A stretch of DNA of 64,000 nt from Fibrobacter succinogenes (lineage in GTDB: Bacteria > Fibrobacterota > Fibrobacteria > Fibrobacterales > Fibrobacteraceae), in contig CACWNW010000008.1 in assembly GCA_902762305.1 (NCBI GenBank), forward strand, positions 124,001 through 188,000. The letters are read 5' to 3'. The notes under the pieces are model-generated. The model saw only the letters and a list, made by a program, of their open reading frames with translations, was not told the DNA's origin and searched no databases. Positions 17,228-25,696 of this stretch are shown in pieces. Position numbers and translations under genes: made by a program. Position 1 is the stretch's first letter. Each line of letters begins with the position of its first letter.

Positions 17228-19357
17228 ATGATTAGCTTGAAACATAGATTTTATGTGAGGGGCTTTCTGTTAGTGCTGTTCGCAATACAAATCTGTTTTG
17301 CGAATATTGACCGCAGCGACAAAAAGGTGGAGTTTGTTATTGATGATAGATTCTACCAAGATGAAGAAGTTATGCAGGCTTTGAATCGGTATGCGCAGGT
17401 CGTGCATCAGAAATATGGTGTGAATATTAGAATGGTTTCATTCCCTTCTGAACCAATTCTAAGCAATGCTCCTTCATTGACAAGTGCGAAAGAACTAAAG
17501 AGACGCTTGACGGAAGCATATCAAGACAATCAGGGCGGAAAACTGGAAGGGACTCTTTTTATAGGAAGCTTGCCGCGAGCTTATATGGAGTATTCTTATT
17601 TTAATCCTGATCGTCAAGGTGGACGAAATGTGTATCAGCGCTGGGTCACAGAATATTATTTTATGGATTTAGATGGCGTATGGTTGGATTCGAAGAAATA
17701 CAGTGTTTGCGAGACGGATCCTGAAAATTGGACCTATTGTGATGAAGAAAGTGAAGAACCTAATGAAATTCTGGATGGACATTATTCTCCTGACGGAAAA
17801 GTGTCCGATCATTTTGAAATATGGATGTCTCGAGTCGATCCCTACTTAGCGGTGCTGTCCTCTGAAACTTTTGACCTTCTTTACGAATCAACGAATTCTG
17901 GCCAGGCGGGTGCTGGCTTGTATGCTTTAGCCAAGGGTTACCTTTTGAAATGGTTAAACAAAGCGTATGAGAATCAGGTGTCCTCGAATCATTCTCGCAA
18001 GGCTTTGTTTACGCATTTGACAAAGGTTTCTAATCGCGAATCAGATAACTTTCAAAAGTTTCCTAGAGGATTGGGTTCCATGTACCCATCAGTTGATGTT
18101 GAGTATCAATTAACAGCATCGGAATACATGAGTAGTATCACGCAGGATTACGATTGGGTTTCTTTTATGGGGCATGGCAATCCCACATGGTTGGAAAATG
18201 GCGTGATTGTAGATGATTTCTTGGACAATACGGTCTTTACTCCGGCTAGAGTATTTCATTTGGCGTCATGTAGTCCAACGGCTAATTACGGTGCTGACGG
18301 CTCTATAACATATCCGTCTATTGCTGCTGCTCACTTATTTATGACTAATGGTGGCGGAGTTGCTGTGGTTGGAGCTTCCAAAACTAGTGGTGATAATCAA
18401 TTTGATGATCAAATGTATGTCGCTGCACCGGGGAATTTCCTTGCAGAAGCATTTCTTAGGTGGGTGGATCATAGGGCAAATGAAGGGAACAATTACGGAG
18501 ATGAGTCAATATACGATTGGTTCTATGCAGAATCCTATTGGGGGGATCCGTTCGTTTCTGTGGACGAAGATGATTACTATGATGGAAGTAATTTGTTTAT
18601 GACTTTTGATGATCCGAACAAGGCCTGGACGAGTTCGGATGCGACACTTTCTTATGATGGGACGAATAAGATTGGCGACTATGGTTTTTCCCTTAAAATC
18701 GAGGGCAATGGCTATAAGGCTATAAGTTCTCCTGTTTTTGAAAATACGGATATTAATAACTTGACAAATCGTATTCTGCTGAATGTCTGGGTTCCGAATG
18801 ATGTTCCTAATCCATATTGGATGGGCGATGTTCAGCTGTTTGTCGATATTCCGTCTTCCGGAGTCTACAACGCATGGATTGGTATTGCCTCGTTGAACGG
18901 TTTGAATGAAGGCTGGAATACGGTTTCCTTTGATCTGAACGAAAATTTGTATAATGCGCTAAATGGTCAGTACAACGATGCTCGTTTCATAATTACTTTA
19001 AATACAAATCAAGGCTTGGAAAGTTTCCGCATAGATAATATGCGGTTCGCTCCGAGAGTTTTGGCGCGTTCAGTAAAAAAAGAATTGGATTCTTATAGCC
19101 TGAATAGTAAAGTTGAAACCATTGATGTGAAGGCCGTTGGGCGTGATGGCGTAAATGTAGTGGTTTCTGAAGCTGGTTGGGTAGATGTTACTTTAGCAGA
19201 TTTAAATGGACGTATTGTTGCAAAAGCACCGAAGTTTTATGCCCTGACTGGTGACAATTTCATTAATTGTGATTTTCAGAATGTTCGCCCTAATCGTTAT
19301 TTCCTTGTAGCAAAGCAAAGAAATAATTTTATAGGGAAAATGATTGAACTTAAGTAA
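17228..19357 (+). CDS. Secreted gingipain-like (C25/clan CD) cysteine peptidase with sorting-type C-terminus
   Basis: After a signal peptide (cleavage near residue 30, QICFA) comes a caspase/gingipain-like domain. The catalytic His lies in FMGHGNP (His316) and the Cys in LASCSP (Cys348), 32 residues apart, nearly the spacing known for gingipains. A second domain (about 460-620) resembles a jelly-roll carbohydrate-binding module. The last 80 residues (VDVTLADLNGRIVAK...YFLVAK...MIELK) look like a type IX secretion sorting domain. It is therefore likely secreted across the outer membrane and attached to the surface. The gene is much AT-richer than both neighbours, a sign of recent acquisition. 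AAAGGAG precedes the start. Confidence 0.75.
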   Translation: MISLKHRFYVRGFLLVLFAIQICFANIDRSDKKVEFVIDDRFYQDEEVMQALNRYAQVVHQKYGVNIRMVSFPSEPILSNAPSLTSAKELKRRLTEAYQDNQGGKLEGTLFIGSLPRAYMEYSYFNPDRQGGRNVYQRWVTEYYFMDLDGVWLDSKKYSVCETDPENWTYCDEESEEPNEILDGHYSPDGKVSDHFEIWMSRVDPYLAVLSSETFDLLYESTNSGQAGAGLYALAKGYLLKWLNKAYENQVSSNHSRKALFTHLTKVSNRESDNFQKFPRGLGSMYPSVDVEYQLTASEYMSSITQDYDWVSFMGHGNPTWLENGVIVDDFLDNTVFTPARVFHLASCSPTANYGADGSITYPSIAAAHLFMTNGGGVAVVGASKTSGDNQFDDQMYVAAPGNFLAEAFLRWVDHRANEGNNYGDESIYDWFYAESYWGDPFVSVDEDDYYDGSNLFMTFDDPNKAWTSSDATLSYDGTNKIGDYGFSLKIEGNGYKAISSPVFENTDINNLTNRILLNVWVPNDVPNPYWMGDVQLFVDIPSSGVYNAWIGIASLNGLNEGWNTVSFDLNENLYNALNGQYNDARFIITLNTNQGLESFRIDNMRFAPRVLARSVKKELDSYSLNSKVETIDVKAVGRDGVNVVVSEAGWVDVTLADLNGRIVAKAPKFYALTGDNFINCDFQNVRPNRYFLVAKQRNNFIGKMIELK

Positions 19358-19383
19358 TGCGTGATTAAGCAAAGGAGATTCGC

Positions 19384-21114
19384 ATGGAAAAACGTAATGT
19401 CAATACATTTGTCTTTTGGGGCATAATCTGCCTACTTGCGAATATCCTTTGTACTTTCGCCGATGGCTATGATGGTGACCAAAGCTTCTGGGTGGGCTGG
19501 ACGCAACAGCTCGTTGACGGGGGCTTTGGGAACTTCAAAGGCAATTACCCTCCTGTTTACGTTTTTTGGCTCTGGATAGTGGCGCATATTCATGACTTGT
19601 TCGGTATTGGTATCGGCAAGACGTTCTTCATGAAGTTCATGTGCCTCTGGCCTGTTTATTTTTCGCATGTGTTTTTGCTGGACTGGCTTTGCCGTTTCAT
19701 GGACAGGTTCCACTATCCTGAATGGAAGCGGCATGCGCTTGCGGGCTTTGTCGCCCTGAATCCGGCCCTTTTGCTCGCGGGTCCCGTATGGGGGCAGGTG
19801 GACCTGTTCCCGGTGATGCTCGCGGTCGTTTCCATCTACTGCATGGCGCGTCGCCGTACGGCTTTCTTTGCGCCGATGCTCTACGTACTTTCGCTCCTTG
19901 CGAAATTCCAGATGATTCTCTTCCTCCCGGTGTTCGGCGGGCTTTTCCTCAAGCACTGGCGTTATTCCTGGCGCGGTCTTGTACTCATAATCCCTGCGGT
20001 GGCTCTCGTGCTCTTGCCGTACGCCCTGGGCGGGAATATGCTCGACATGCTTTCGCGCGCCTATATCAAGACTGTTGGTCAATACCCTTACGCGACATAC
20101 AACGCGGCGAATTTGTGGTACATCTGGGCGGGTAATACGGCTTCCGATGCCGTTCCTGTATGGGGACTCGCCGAACACGGGCTTGGGTTCCTGTTCAAGC
20201 CGAGCATCATGGGCAAGGTGCTGTTTGTGCTGGTGTCCGTCTTTACGCTTGTCAAGACGCTGTTCAGCAGGAATATCCGTACCATATGGGGGCTCGCCTT
20301 CTTGAACGCGCTTGCCTTCTTTACGGTGCTCCCGGGCATGCATGAACGTTACCTGCTTTACGCCATCCCGGTGGGACTTTGCTGGCTTGTCTGGGACACG
20401 CGCCGTGCGGGCCTGTGGAGCGTTCTCGCGACCTTTGTTTCTGCCGTGAACGTTATGCTGATTGTTTCCTTCAAGGGACATTCCGTGTGGAACTTTGTTT
20501 CGGCGCTGTCGTGTGTGGTTCTTGTTCTTGCCGTGATTTCGTTCGCTTTCCCGAATCTCTGGCGCTGGGGCTATGCGAAAATCGCCCGCGTGAAATTCCC
20601 GCGCTTTGTGCCCTATGCGGTGTTGTCTGTGGTGCTCCTTGCGATGCTCGTGTCTCTTTTGGTGCAGATGCAGCCCGTCTCTGTTTCGAGAACGGATGAA
20701 AAGCAGATGTTGACAGAAATGTCTATGAAGGTTGTGCACCAGGATTACAAGAAACCCAAAATGAACCTTACTGTCGACGGGAGCCCCTTGCAGGTGCGCA
20801 ACAGGGTTTACCGCGATGGCATCGGAACGCATGCCGCGTCGTTGTTGCGCTTCCGCCTGCCCGAAAACGCCGAGAGTTTCCATTTCGGGGTTGCCATTGA
20901 CGATGAAACCTACGGAAATGGCGATTGTGAATTTTTTGTGAAGCTCGATGGCAGCGTTGTCTGGCAAAGCGGGCGCATGACGGGCAAGGACGCTCCCATA
21001 TTCGATTCTGTTGCGGTGGATGGACATTCTATTCTGGAACTCGTTACGGAAGACCTTGGCTCGAATTCGAGCGACCATGCTGATTGGCTATTGCCTTACA
21101 TAAAATTGCGATAA
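19384..21114 (+). CDS. GT-C-type glycosyltransferase fused to an NPCBM domain
   Basis: The first 440 residues form about ten transmembrane helices with an acidic first loop (DGYDGDQSFWVGWTQQLVDG), typical of polyprenyl-phosphate-dependent mannosyltransferase-like enzymes. Residues about 455-576 are a soluble beta domain with the NPCBM/NEW2 signature (DGIGTHAASLLRFRL...FHFGVAIDDE...FFVKLDG...LVTEDLG). NPCBM domains normally occur in secreted glycoside hydrolases, so its fusion to a glycosyltransferase is unusual; it may bind the growing glycan on the outer side. AAAGGAG lies 6 bases before the ATG. It follows the AT-rich peptidase gene by 26 bases. Confidence 0.78.
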   Translation: MEKRNVNTFVFWGIICLLANILCTFADGYDGDQSFWVGWTQQLVDGGFGNFKGNYPPVYVFWLWIVAHIHDLFGIGIGKTFFMKFMCLWPVYFSHVFLLDWLCRFMDRFHYPEWKRHALAGFVALNPALLLAGPVWGQVDLFPVMLAVVSIYCMARRRTAFFAPMLYVLSLLAKFQMILFLPVFGGLFLKHWRYSWRGLVLIIPAVALVLLPYALGGNMLDMLSRAYIKTVGQYPYATYNAANLWYIWAGNTASDAVPVWGLAEHGLGFLFKPSIMGKVLFVLVSVFTLVKTLFSRNIRTIWGLAFLNALAFFTVLPGMHERYLLYAIPVGLCWLVWDTRRAGLWSVLATFVSAVNVMLIVSFKGHSVWNFVSALSCVVLVLAVISFAFPNLWRWGYAKIARVKFPRFVPYAVLSVVLLAMLVSLLVQMQPVSVSRTDEKQMLTEMSMKVVHQDYKKPKMNLTVDGSPLQVRNRVYRDGIGTHAASLLRFRLPENAESFHFGVAIDDETYGNGDCEFFVKLDGSVVWQSGRMTGKDAPIFDSVAVDGHSILELVTEDLGSNSSDHADWLLPYIKLR

Positions 21115-21242
21115 TGTGTCTCGCGCTCGCCAATTTTGTATATTACTGGCTAAGTGAAGGATACGATTCCGTTCCCGTTGTCGTTTTGAAGCGACCGCGG
21201 GGGTTTCGGAGTTGTCCGGAGATGCTATCTGCTTGAGGAATT

Positions 21243-21980
21243 ATGCGATTATTTGTGCTACTTGTATGTTTGCTGTCGGTCGGCCTGTGGGCGCGGCCAA
21301 TAAATGACGGCAACAAGCTGTTTGCCAAGGGCGATTATGCCGGCGCTTTGGAAAAGTACATGAAGGCCCGCGAGGCCGAACCCGCGAACCCGCTCCTGTT
21401 CTACAATATCGGTACGTGCCAGTACAGGCTCGGCAACTACGAAGAGGCCAAGAAGGAACTGGAAAGCGCTGTGCGCATGCCCGACAAGAAGATGGCTGCG
21501 AAGGCCGCGTACAACCTGGCGAACACGCATTTCCGCATGGGCGAGAAGGCCGCCGAAGGCAGCGAACGCATTGCCGCGTGGCGCGAATCTGTGGCTTACT
21601 TGAAGAAGGCCATCGACCTCGACAATGGTTTCGAGAATGCGAAGAAGAACGTGGAAATCGTTCAGCGCAAGCTGAAGGAAGAACTCGACAAGCAGAAAGA
21701 GAACAAAGACCAGAATCAGGACCAGAACAACGACCAGAAACAGCCGCCGCTTTCCGAGAAGGCGAAGGAAGTCCTGGCGCGGGCACTCCAGCTCTGCAAG
21801 GACGGCAAGTACGCCGAAGCGAAGGAGATGCTCGAGAACCTGATTGCCGAAGACGAGACTGCGGGCCAGCTGAGCGGCCACGTGCAGCGCATCGACGACG
21901 TCATCGAAATCAAGGCCGGCCGCAAGCCCAAGGCCAAGATTGACGCGAGCAACACCGACAACGACCTGGAGGTAATCTAA
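21243..21980 (+). CDS. TPR protein, BatC-like
   Basis: A signal peptide (MRLFVLLVCLLSVGLWA) is followed by three to four TPRs (residues 20-150; GNKLFAKGDYAGALEKYMKA, YNIGTCQYRLGNYEEAKKEL). A Gln/Asp/Asn-rich stretch (about 155-180) precedes a last helical part. This is the layout of BatC-type proteins in Bacteroides/Leptospira aerotolerance (Bat) operons, periplasmic scaffolds of envelope complexes. The next gene overlaps by one base and is of the same type. BatA/BatB and MoxR are not visible here, so the Bat assignment is by layout only. Confidence 0.7.
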   Translation: MRLFVLLVCLLSVGLWARPINDGNKLFAKGDYAGALEKYMKAREAEPANPLLFYNIGTCQYRLGNYEEAKKELESAVRMPDKKMAAKAAYNLANTHFRMGEKAAEGSERIAAWRESVAYLKKAIDLDNGFENAKKNVEIVQRKLKEELDKQKENKDQNQDQNNDQKQPPLSEKAKEVLARALQLCKDGKYAEAKEMLENLIAEDETAGQLSGHVQRIDDVIEIKAGRKPKAKIDASNTDNDLEVI

Positions 21981-22738
21981 TGGCTATGAGCTATATGCCT
22001 TCTTGTCAATGTGAAAATCGTCATCCTGAGCGGCGAAACCGCGAAGGATCCAGACGTAATGTTCTTGTGTCTGTGTTGGTGGTTGTGTTCCTTTCCGTCG
22101 CGGCCTTTGCCGCCCCGAAGTCGGCGAGCGCCTACTACAGCGATGCCGCCTTCCAGTACATCGAAAACCGCCTGCCTTCTGCCGAGATTACCTGCAACGA
22201 GGGCCTGCAATACTACCCGAACGACCAGAAGTTGCAAATGCTCCTTGACCGCATCAAGGAAGCCAAGGACGAGCAGAAGAACGAGAACAAGAAGAACGAC
22301 AAGAACCAGGACAACAACCAGGACCAGAATCAAGATCAGAATCAAGATCAGAACCAGGATCAGGACAAGGACCAGAATAAAGACCAGCAGAACCAGGACC
22401 AGAACGGTGACGGCAATTCCAGCGGGTCGGAGAGTTCTTCAAGTCAGGGTGATGACCAGAATCAGGACCAGAATGGCGGCGGCCAGTCCAGCAGCAGCCA
22501 GGGCGGCGAAAGTTCCGACAGCAATGGCGGGCAACAGCCCGAACAGCAGCCCGAGCAACCGCAGGAGAACTCCAGCGACAGCCAGGGTGGCGAAGACGAG
22601 CAGGAACAGCCCGTGCAGATGGGCGAGATGAGCCCCGAAGAGGCCGCACAGCTCCTGAAGGATTTCGACGAACAGAACGGCGAACGCAAACCCTGGAAAC
22701 CCGTCCGCGGGCAAGCCAGACCTGTTAAGGACTGGTAA
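21980..22738 (+). CDS. TPR-like protein with NQDQ-repeat tail and a repeat-derived N-terminus
   Basis: GGAGG 7 bases upstream supports the ATG at 21980. The first 27 residues are not a normal signal peptide: codons 14-26 (HPERRNREGSRRN) are read from a dispersed DNA repeat (22020-22056). A hydrophobic segment then follows (VLVSVLVVVFLSVAAFAAP), and a short TPR-like region (about 50-90). The rest is low complexity: NQDQ repeats, then Ser/Gly/Gln/Glu-rich, ending with a conserved-looking EEAAQLLKDFDEQNGERKPW segment also found at the end of Bat-type proteins. Likely periplasmic, acting with the TPR protein encoded just before. A terminator hairpin follows. Confidence 0.65.
   Translation: MAMSYMPSCQCENRHPERRNREGSRRNVLVSVLVVVFLSVAAFAAPKSASAYYSDAAFQYIENRLPSAEITCNEGLQYYPNDQKLQMLLDRIKEAKDEQKNENKKNDKNQDNNQDQNQDQNQDQNQDQDKDQNKDQQNQDQNGDGNSSGSESSSSQGDDQNQDQNGGGQSSSSQGGESSDSNGGQQPEQQPEQPQENSSDSQGGEDEQEQPVQMGEMSPEEAAQLLKDFDEQNGERKPWKPVRGQARPVKDW
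22020..22056 (+). repeat. Dispersed palindromic repeat inside a coding region
   Basis: GTCATCCTGAGCGGCGAAAC... ending GCGAAGGATCCAGAC (22041-22055). The last 15 bases recur exactly at 43274-43288 in an intergenic copy. Here the element is read in frame and adds Arg-rich residues ahead of the export signal. Confidence 0.65.
22302..22407 (+). repeat. Coding 6/12-base tandem repeat (Asn-Gln-Asp-Gln)
   Basis: Units of the type CAAGATCAGAAT and CAGGACCAGAAT repeat through this part of the TPR-like gene and code for NQDQ. Copy number of such repeats can change by slippage without a frameshift, because the units are multiples of three. Confidence 0.7.
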
Positions 22739-22758
22739 GGGTCCAATTAACTTATTTC

Positions 22759-22786
22759 AAAGCCTTCGCCCTGTCGCGGAGGCTTT
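22759..22786. terminator. Terminator hairpin between convergent genes
   Basis: An 11-bp stem AAAGCCTTCGC/GCGGAGGCTTT with the loop CCTGTC lies between the Bat-type gene and the convergent HipB-like gene. The arms begin with A3 and end with T3, so it can serve both strands, although the T runs are short. Confidence 0.7.
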
Positions 22787-22788
22787 CG

Positions 22789-22995
22789 TTATTCATGAAT
22801 TACCCGTTCCTGCAAGGTGATGATAAGCCCGATGGGTTCGAGAACCCTCGAAAGCACGTCGATGCTCGGGTTTGCATTGCCATTCTCGATGGAGTTCACG
22901 GTCCGCAGGCTAACGCCCGACATTTCCGCAAGGTCCGCTTGCGTGATCTTCAGTTGCTTGCGCCTGTTGACGATTTGCTTTCCGAGGTTTGTCAT
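22789..22995 (-). CDS. HipB-like XRE-family repressor
   Basis: The 68-residue protein is one helix-turn-helix domain of the XRE type (GKQIVNRRKQLKITQADLAE, SGVSLRTVNSIENGNANPSI), close to the HipB-like family. No HipA kinase gene is near. It is divergent from hsdM, with a 259-base spacer holding two GCAA-N4-TTGC palindromes, so it probably represses itself and the restriction-modification operon, a role like that of control (C) proteins. That is inference from position. Confidence 0.85.
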   Translation of the reverse strand: MTNLGKQIVNRRKQLKITQADLAEMSGVSLRTVNSIENGNANPSIDVLSRVLEPIGLIITLQERVIHE

Positions 22996-23008
22996 ATCCG
23001 CTAGTTCG

Positions 23009-23098
23009 TTTGCAACGAAAAGTGCAATATGTTGCTTATTTTTGTTGCAAAATACAATTTTATGTGGCTGGTTGTCATCGGAATGTGCAAAATATTGC
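23009..23098. promoter_or_regulatory. Candidate operators between the XRE gene and hsdM
   Basis: Two palindromes of the form GCAA-N4-TTGC lie 63 bases apart, about six helical turns: GCAATATGTTGC (23024-23035) and GCAAAATATTGC (23087-23098). A further inverted pair, TTTGCAAC (23009-23016) and GTTGCAAA (23044-23051), flanks the first site. The placement fits binding by the adjacent XRE protein. Confidence 0.5.
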
Positions 23099-23254
23099 GT
23101 ATTTCGACGTCTGTTTTGTGGTGGAGTTCTTCCTGCGACCTCTCTTGGGTGCTCCGCCCTTAAAACCCAGACGCGACAAAAGTATCGTATCCGACTCCCC
23201 CATTTATATATATTTACGAAACAAACTAACCCCCTCTCTACCTAGCGTTTTTAT

Positions 23255-25663
23255 ATGGCTATCAAGAAGAACGAACTCTACTCTTCTCTCTGGGAATCTT
23301 GTGACAAACTGCGCGGCGGCATGGACGCAAGCCAGTACAAGGACTACATTCTGACGCTCGATATCAACGTCCCGGCAGGCGGTAGTTTTGACGACCTCGT
23401 CGCGCTCAAGAACAACAAGGACATTGGCGAAAAGATGGACAAGGCCATAGCGAAACTCGCCGAAGCAAACAACTTGACGGGTGTCATCGACAACGCAAAG
23501 TTCTTCGATAATTCCAAGTTCGGTAACGGCAAGGACATGGTCGATACCTTGACCGGCCTCGTGTCTATCTTTGAACGCCCGGAATTTAATTTCAGCAACA
23601 ACAAGGCGGGCGGCGACGACATTCTGGGCGATGCCTACGAATACCTGATGCGCAACTTCGCTACCGAAAGCGGCAAGAGCAAGGGCCAGTTCTACACCCC
23701 GGCAGAAGTGAGCCGCATCTTGGCGAAAGTCATCGGCCTTGGGAAAGTCAAGAACAGGAACACGACCATTTACGACCCCGCATGCGGTTCGGGCTCGCTC
23801 CTCATCCGCGCAGCAGACGAAGCTCCCTTCGATATCGCCATTTACGGCCAGGAAAAAGAAACCGCGACGGCGGGCCTTGCAAAAATGAACCTGGTTCTCC
23901 ACAACAAGGCAAGTGGCGAAATCAAGTCGGGCAACACGTTCTCGAACCCGCAATATTTGGACAACGGTGCACTGAAACGTTTCGACTTTGTGGTCGCGAA
24001 TCCTCCGTTCTCGCTCAAGAACTGGACCGATGGCTTGCAGGAATTTGGCCGCTTCGACGGCTATGACGATCGCCCGCCCGAAAAGAACGGCGACTACGCC
24101 TGGCTTTTGCACATTCTCAAGTCGCTCAAGCCCACCGGCAAGGCGGCGGTGATTTTGCCACACGGCGTGCTGTTCCGTGGCAACGCCGAAGAGACTCTCC
24201 GCAAGAACATCATCGACCGCGGCTACATCAAGGGCATTATCGGGCTCCCCGCGAACCTTTTCTACGGCACGGGCATTCCCGCCTGCATCATCGTGATGGA
24301 CAAGGAAGACGCTGCCGAACGCCAAGGGATGGGCGGCGGCATCTTCATGATTGACGCAAGCCACGACTTTGTGAAAGACGGCCCCAAGAACCGCCTGCGC
24401 GAACGCGACATCCACAAGATTGTGCAGACTTTCGTGAAACGCATCGAAGACGACCCCAAGTACGCGCGCTTTGTCCCGATGGAAGAAATCAAGGTCAAGA
24501 ACGGCTACAACCTGAACATCCCGCGTTACATCGACAGCGGCGACACCGAAGACGAGCAGTCCATCGACGCCCATTTGAACGGCGGCATTCCCGCAGGCGA
24601 CGTGGATTCCCTCAAGCGCTATTGGGATATTTTCCCGGGCCTCAAGGCAAAACTTTTCAAGAAATTCCGCGCGGGCTATTACCAGCTCAAGGTGGAAAAA
24701 GACGAAATCCGCAACGCCATCTTCAACGACGAAGAATTCAAAAACTACGCCGAACAGATAGACAACGCCTTTGACACTTGGCTCAAGAAATCTTCCAAGA
24801 AGTTGATGAACATCGACAACAAGGTGGACGCCAAGAAGTTTATCATTGAACTTTCGGAATCGTTGATAGACGAATTCCGCCACATTGAACTGGTGGACTT
24901 TTACGATGTTTACCAGGTGTTGCTCGCCTACTGGCAAGAGACCATGAGCGACGATGTTTTCGTGCTCAAGTACGACGGCTACATGGCCGGTGCCGAAATC
25001 GTGAAACTCTTTAAGAAAGAATCCAAGAAGGACGATGGCAAGAAAAAGGCCGAGCCCAAGGAAATCGGCTGGGAAGGCAAACTTTTGCCCAAGACCGTAA
25101 TTGAGCGCGTTTACTTTGCCAAGGAACAGGCCGAAATCGAGCGTGCCGAACAAGTTGTCGCCGAAAGCGAATCCAGGCTCGAAGAATTCGTGGAAGAAAA
25201 TAGCGGCGAAGGCAGTGTGCTGGCCGACTACGCCAAGGAAGGAAGCGAAGACCTGGACGCAAAGAAAATCGCCGTCAAACTGAAGGAACTGAAAAAGCAA
25301 AAGGCAAGCAACAAGAGCGAAGAATACGAAGTGCTCGCCAAATACACCGAACTTGCCACCACCGCGAAAAATCAGGCAGGCATTGTCAAGGAACTGAACA
25401 AGGCGCTGGACGAATCCGTCAAGAACAAGTATGCCGAACTCACCGAAAAAGAAATCAAGGACCTGCTCGTAAAACAGAAATGGAGCTTTGACATCTTCGA
25501 AGGAATCAAGAGCCTCTACGACACTACCAGCCACAAGATTGCAACCCGCGTGACCGAACTCGCCGACCGCTACGAAAACACGCTCCCGGACCTCGAAGCA
25601 ACCGTCGCCGACTACGAAACCAAAGTCAAAAACCACCTCAAAGAAATGGGATTTACCTTTTAA
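23255..25663 (+). CDS. hsdM: Type I restriction-modification DNA methyltransferase subunit
   Basis: HsdM supplies the adenine methyltransferase of the type I RM complex (HsdM2S for modification, with HsdR for cleavage). SAM motif I DPACGSG is at residues 174-180 and the catalytic NPPF at 249-252; GKSKGQFYTPAEVSRI (about 140-155) is the usual family segment. The 802 residues include a long helical Lys/Glu-rich C-terminal part that contacts HsdS. The N-terminal domain seems to lack about 18 residues: after YKDYILTL the usual LFxKYxSDK helix is missing and the sequence resumes at DINVPAGGSF. GC content is like the housekeeping genes, unlike the cargo genes that follow. Confidence 0.93.
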   Translation: MAIKKNELYSSLWESCDKLRGGMDASQYKDYILTLDINVPAGGSFDDLVALKNNKDIGEKMDKAIAKLAEANNLTGVIDNAKFFDNSKFGNGKDMVDTLTGLVSIFERPEFNFSNNKAGGDDILGDAYEYLMRNFATESGKSKGQFYTPAEVSRILAKVIGLGKVKNRNTTIYDPACGSGSLLIRAADEAPFDIAIYGQEKETATAGLAKMNLVLHNKASGEIKSGNTFSNPQYLDNGALKRFDFVVANPPFSLKNWTDGLQEFGRFDGYDDRPPEKNGDYAWLLHILKSLKPTGKAAVILPHGVLFRGNAEETLRKNIIDRGYIKGIIGLPANLFYGTGIPACIIVMDKEDAAERQGMGGGIFMIDASHDFVKDGPKNRLRERDIHKIVQTFVKRIEDDPKYARFVPMEEIKVKNGYNLNIPRYIDSGDTEDEQSIDAHLNGGIPAGDVDSLKRYWDIFPGLKAKLFKKFRAGYYQLKVEKDEIRNAIFNDEEFKNYAEQIDNAFDTWLKKSSKKLMNIDNKVDAKKFIIELSESLIDEFRHIELVDFYDVYQVLLAYWQETMSDDVFVLKYDGYMAGAEIVKLFKKESKKDDGKKKAEPKEIGWEGKLLPKTVIERVYFAKEQAEIERAEQVVAESESRLEEFVEENSGEGSVLADYAKEGSEDLDAKKIAVKLKELKKQKASNKSEEYEVLAKYTELATTAKNQAGIVKELNKALDESVKNKYAELTEKEIKDLLVKQKWSFDIFEGIKSLYDTTSHKIATRVTELADRYENTLPDLEATVADYETKVKNHLKEMGFTF

Positions 25664-25696
25664 ATAAATTCTATAATCAAAAAGGGCATTCACTAT

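Noticed and set aside
23204-25693. 829-codon open frame on the reverse strand
   Set aside because: Shadow of hsdM; Phe/Val/Ala-rich with no recognisable domain.
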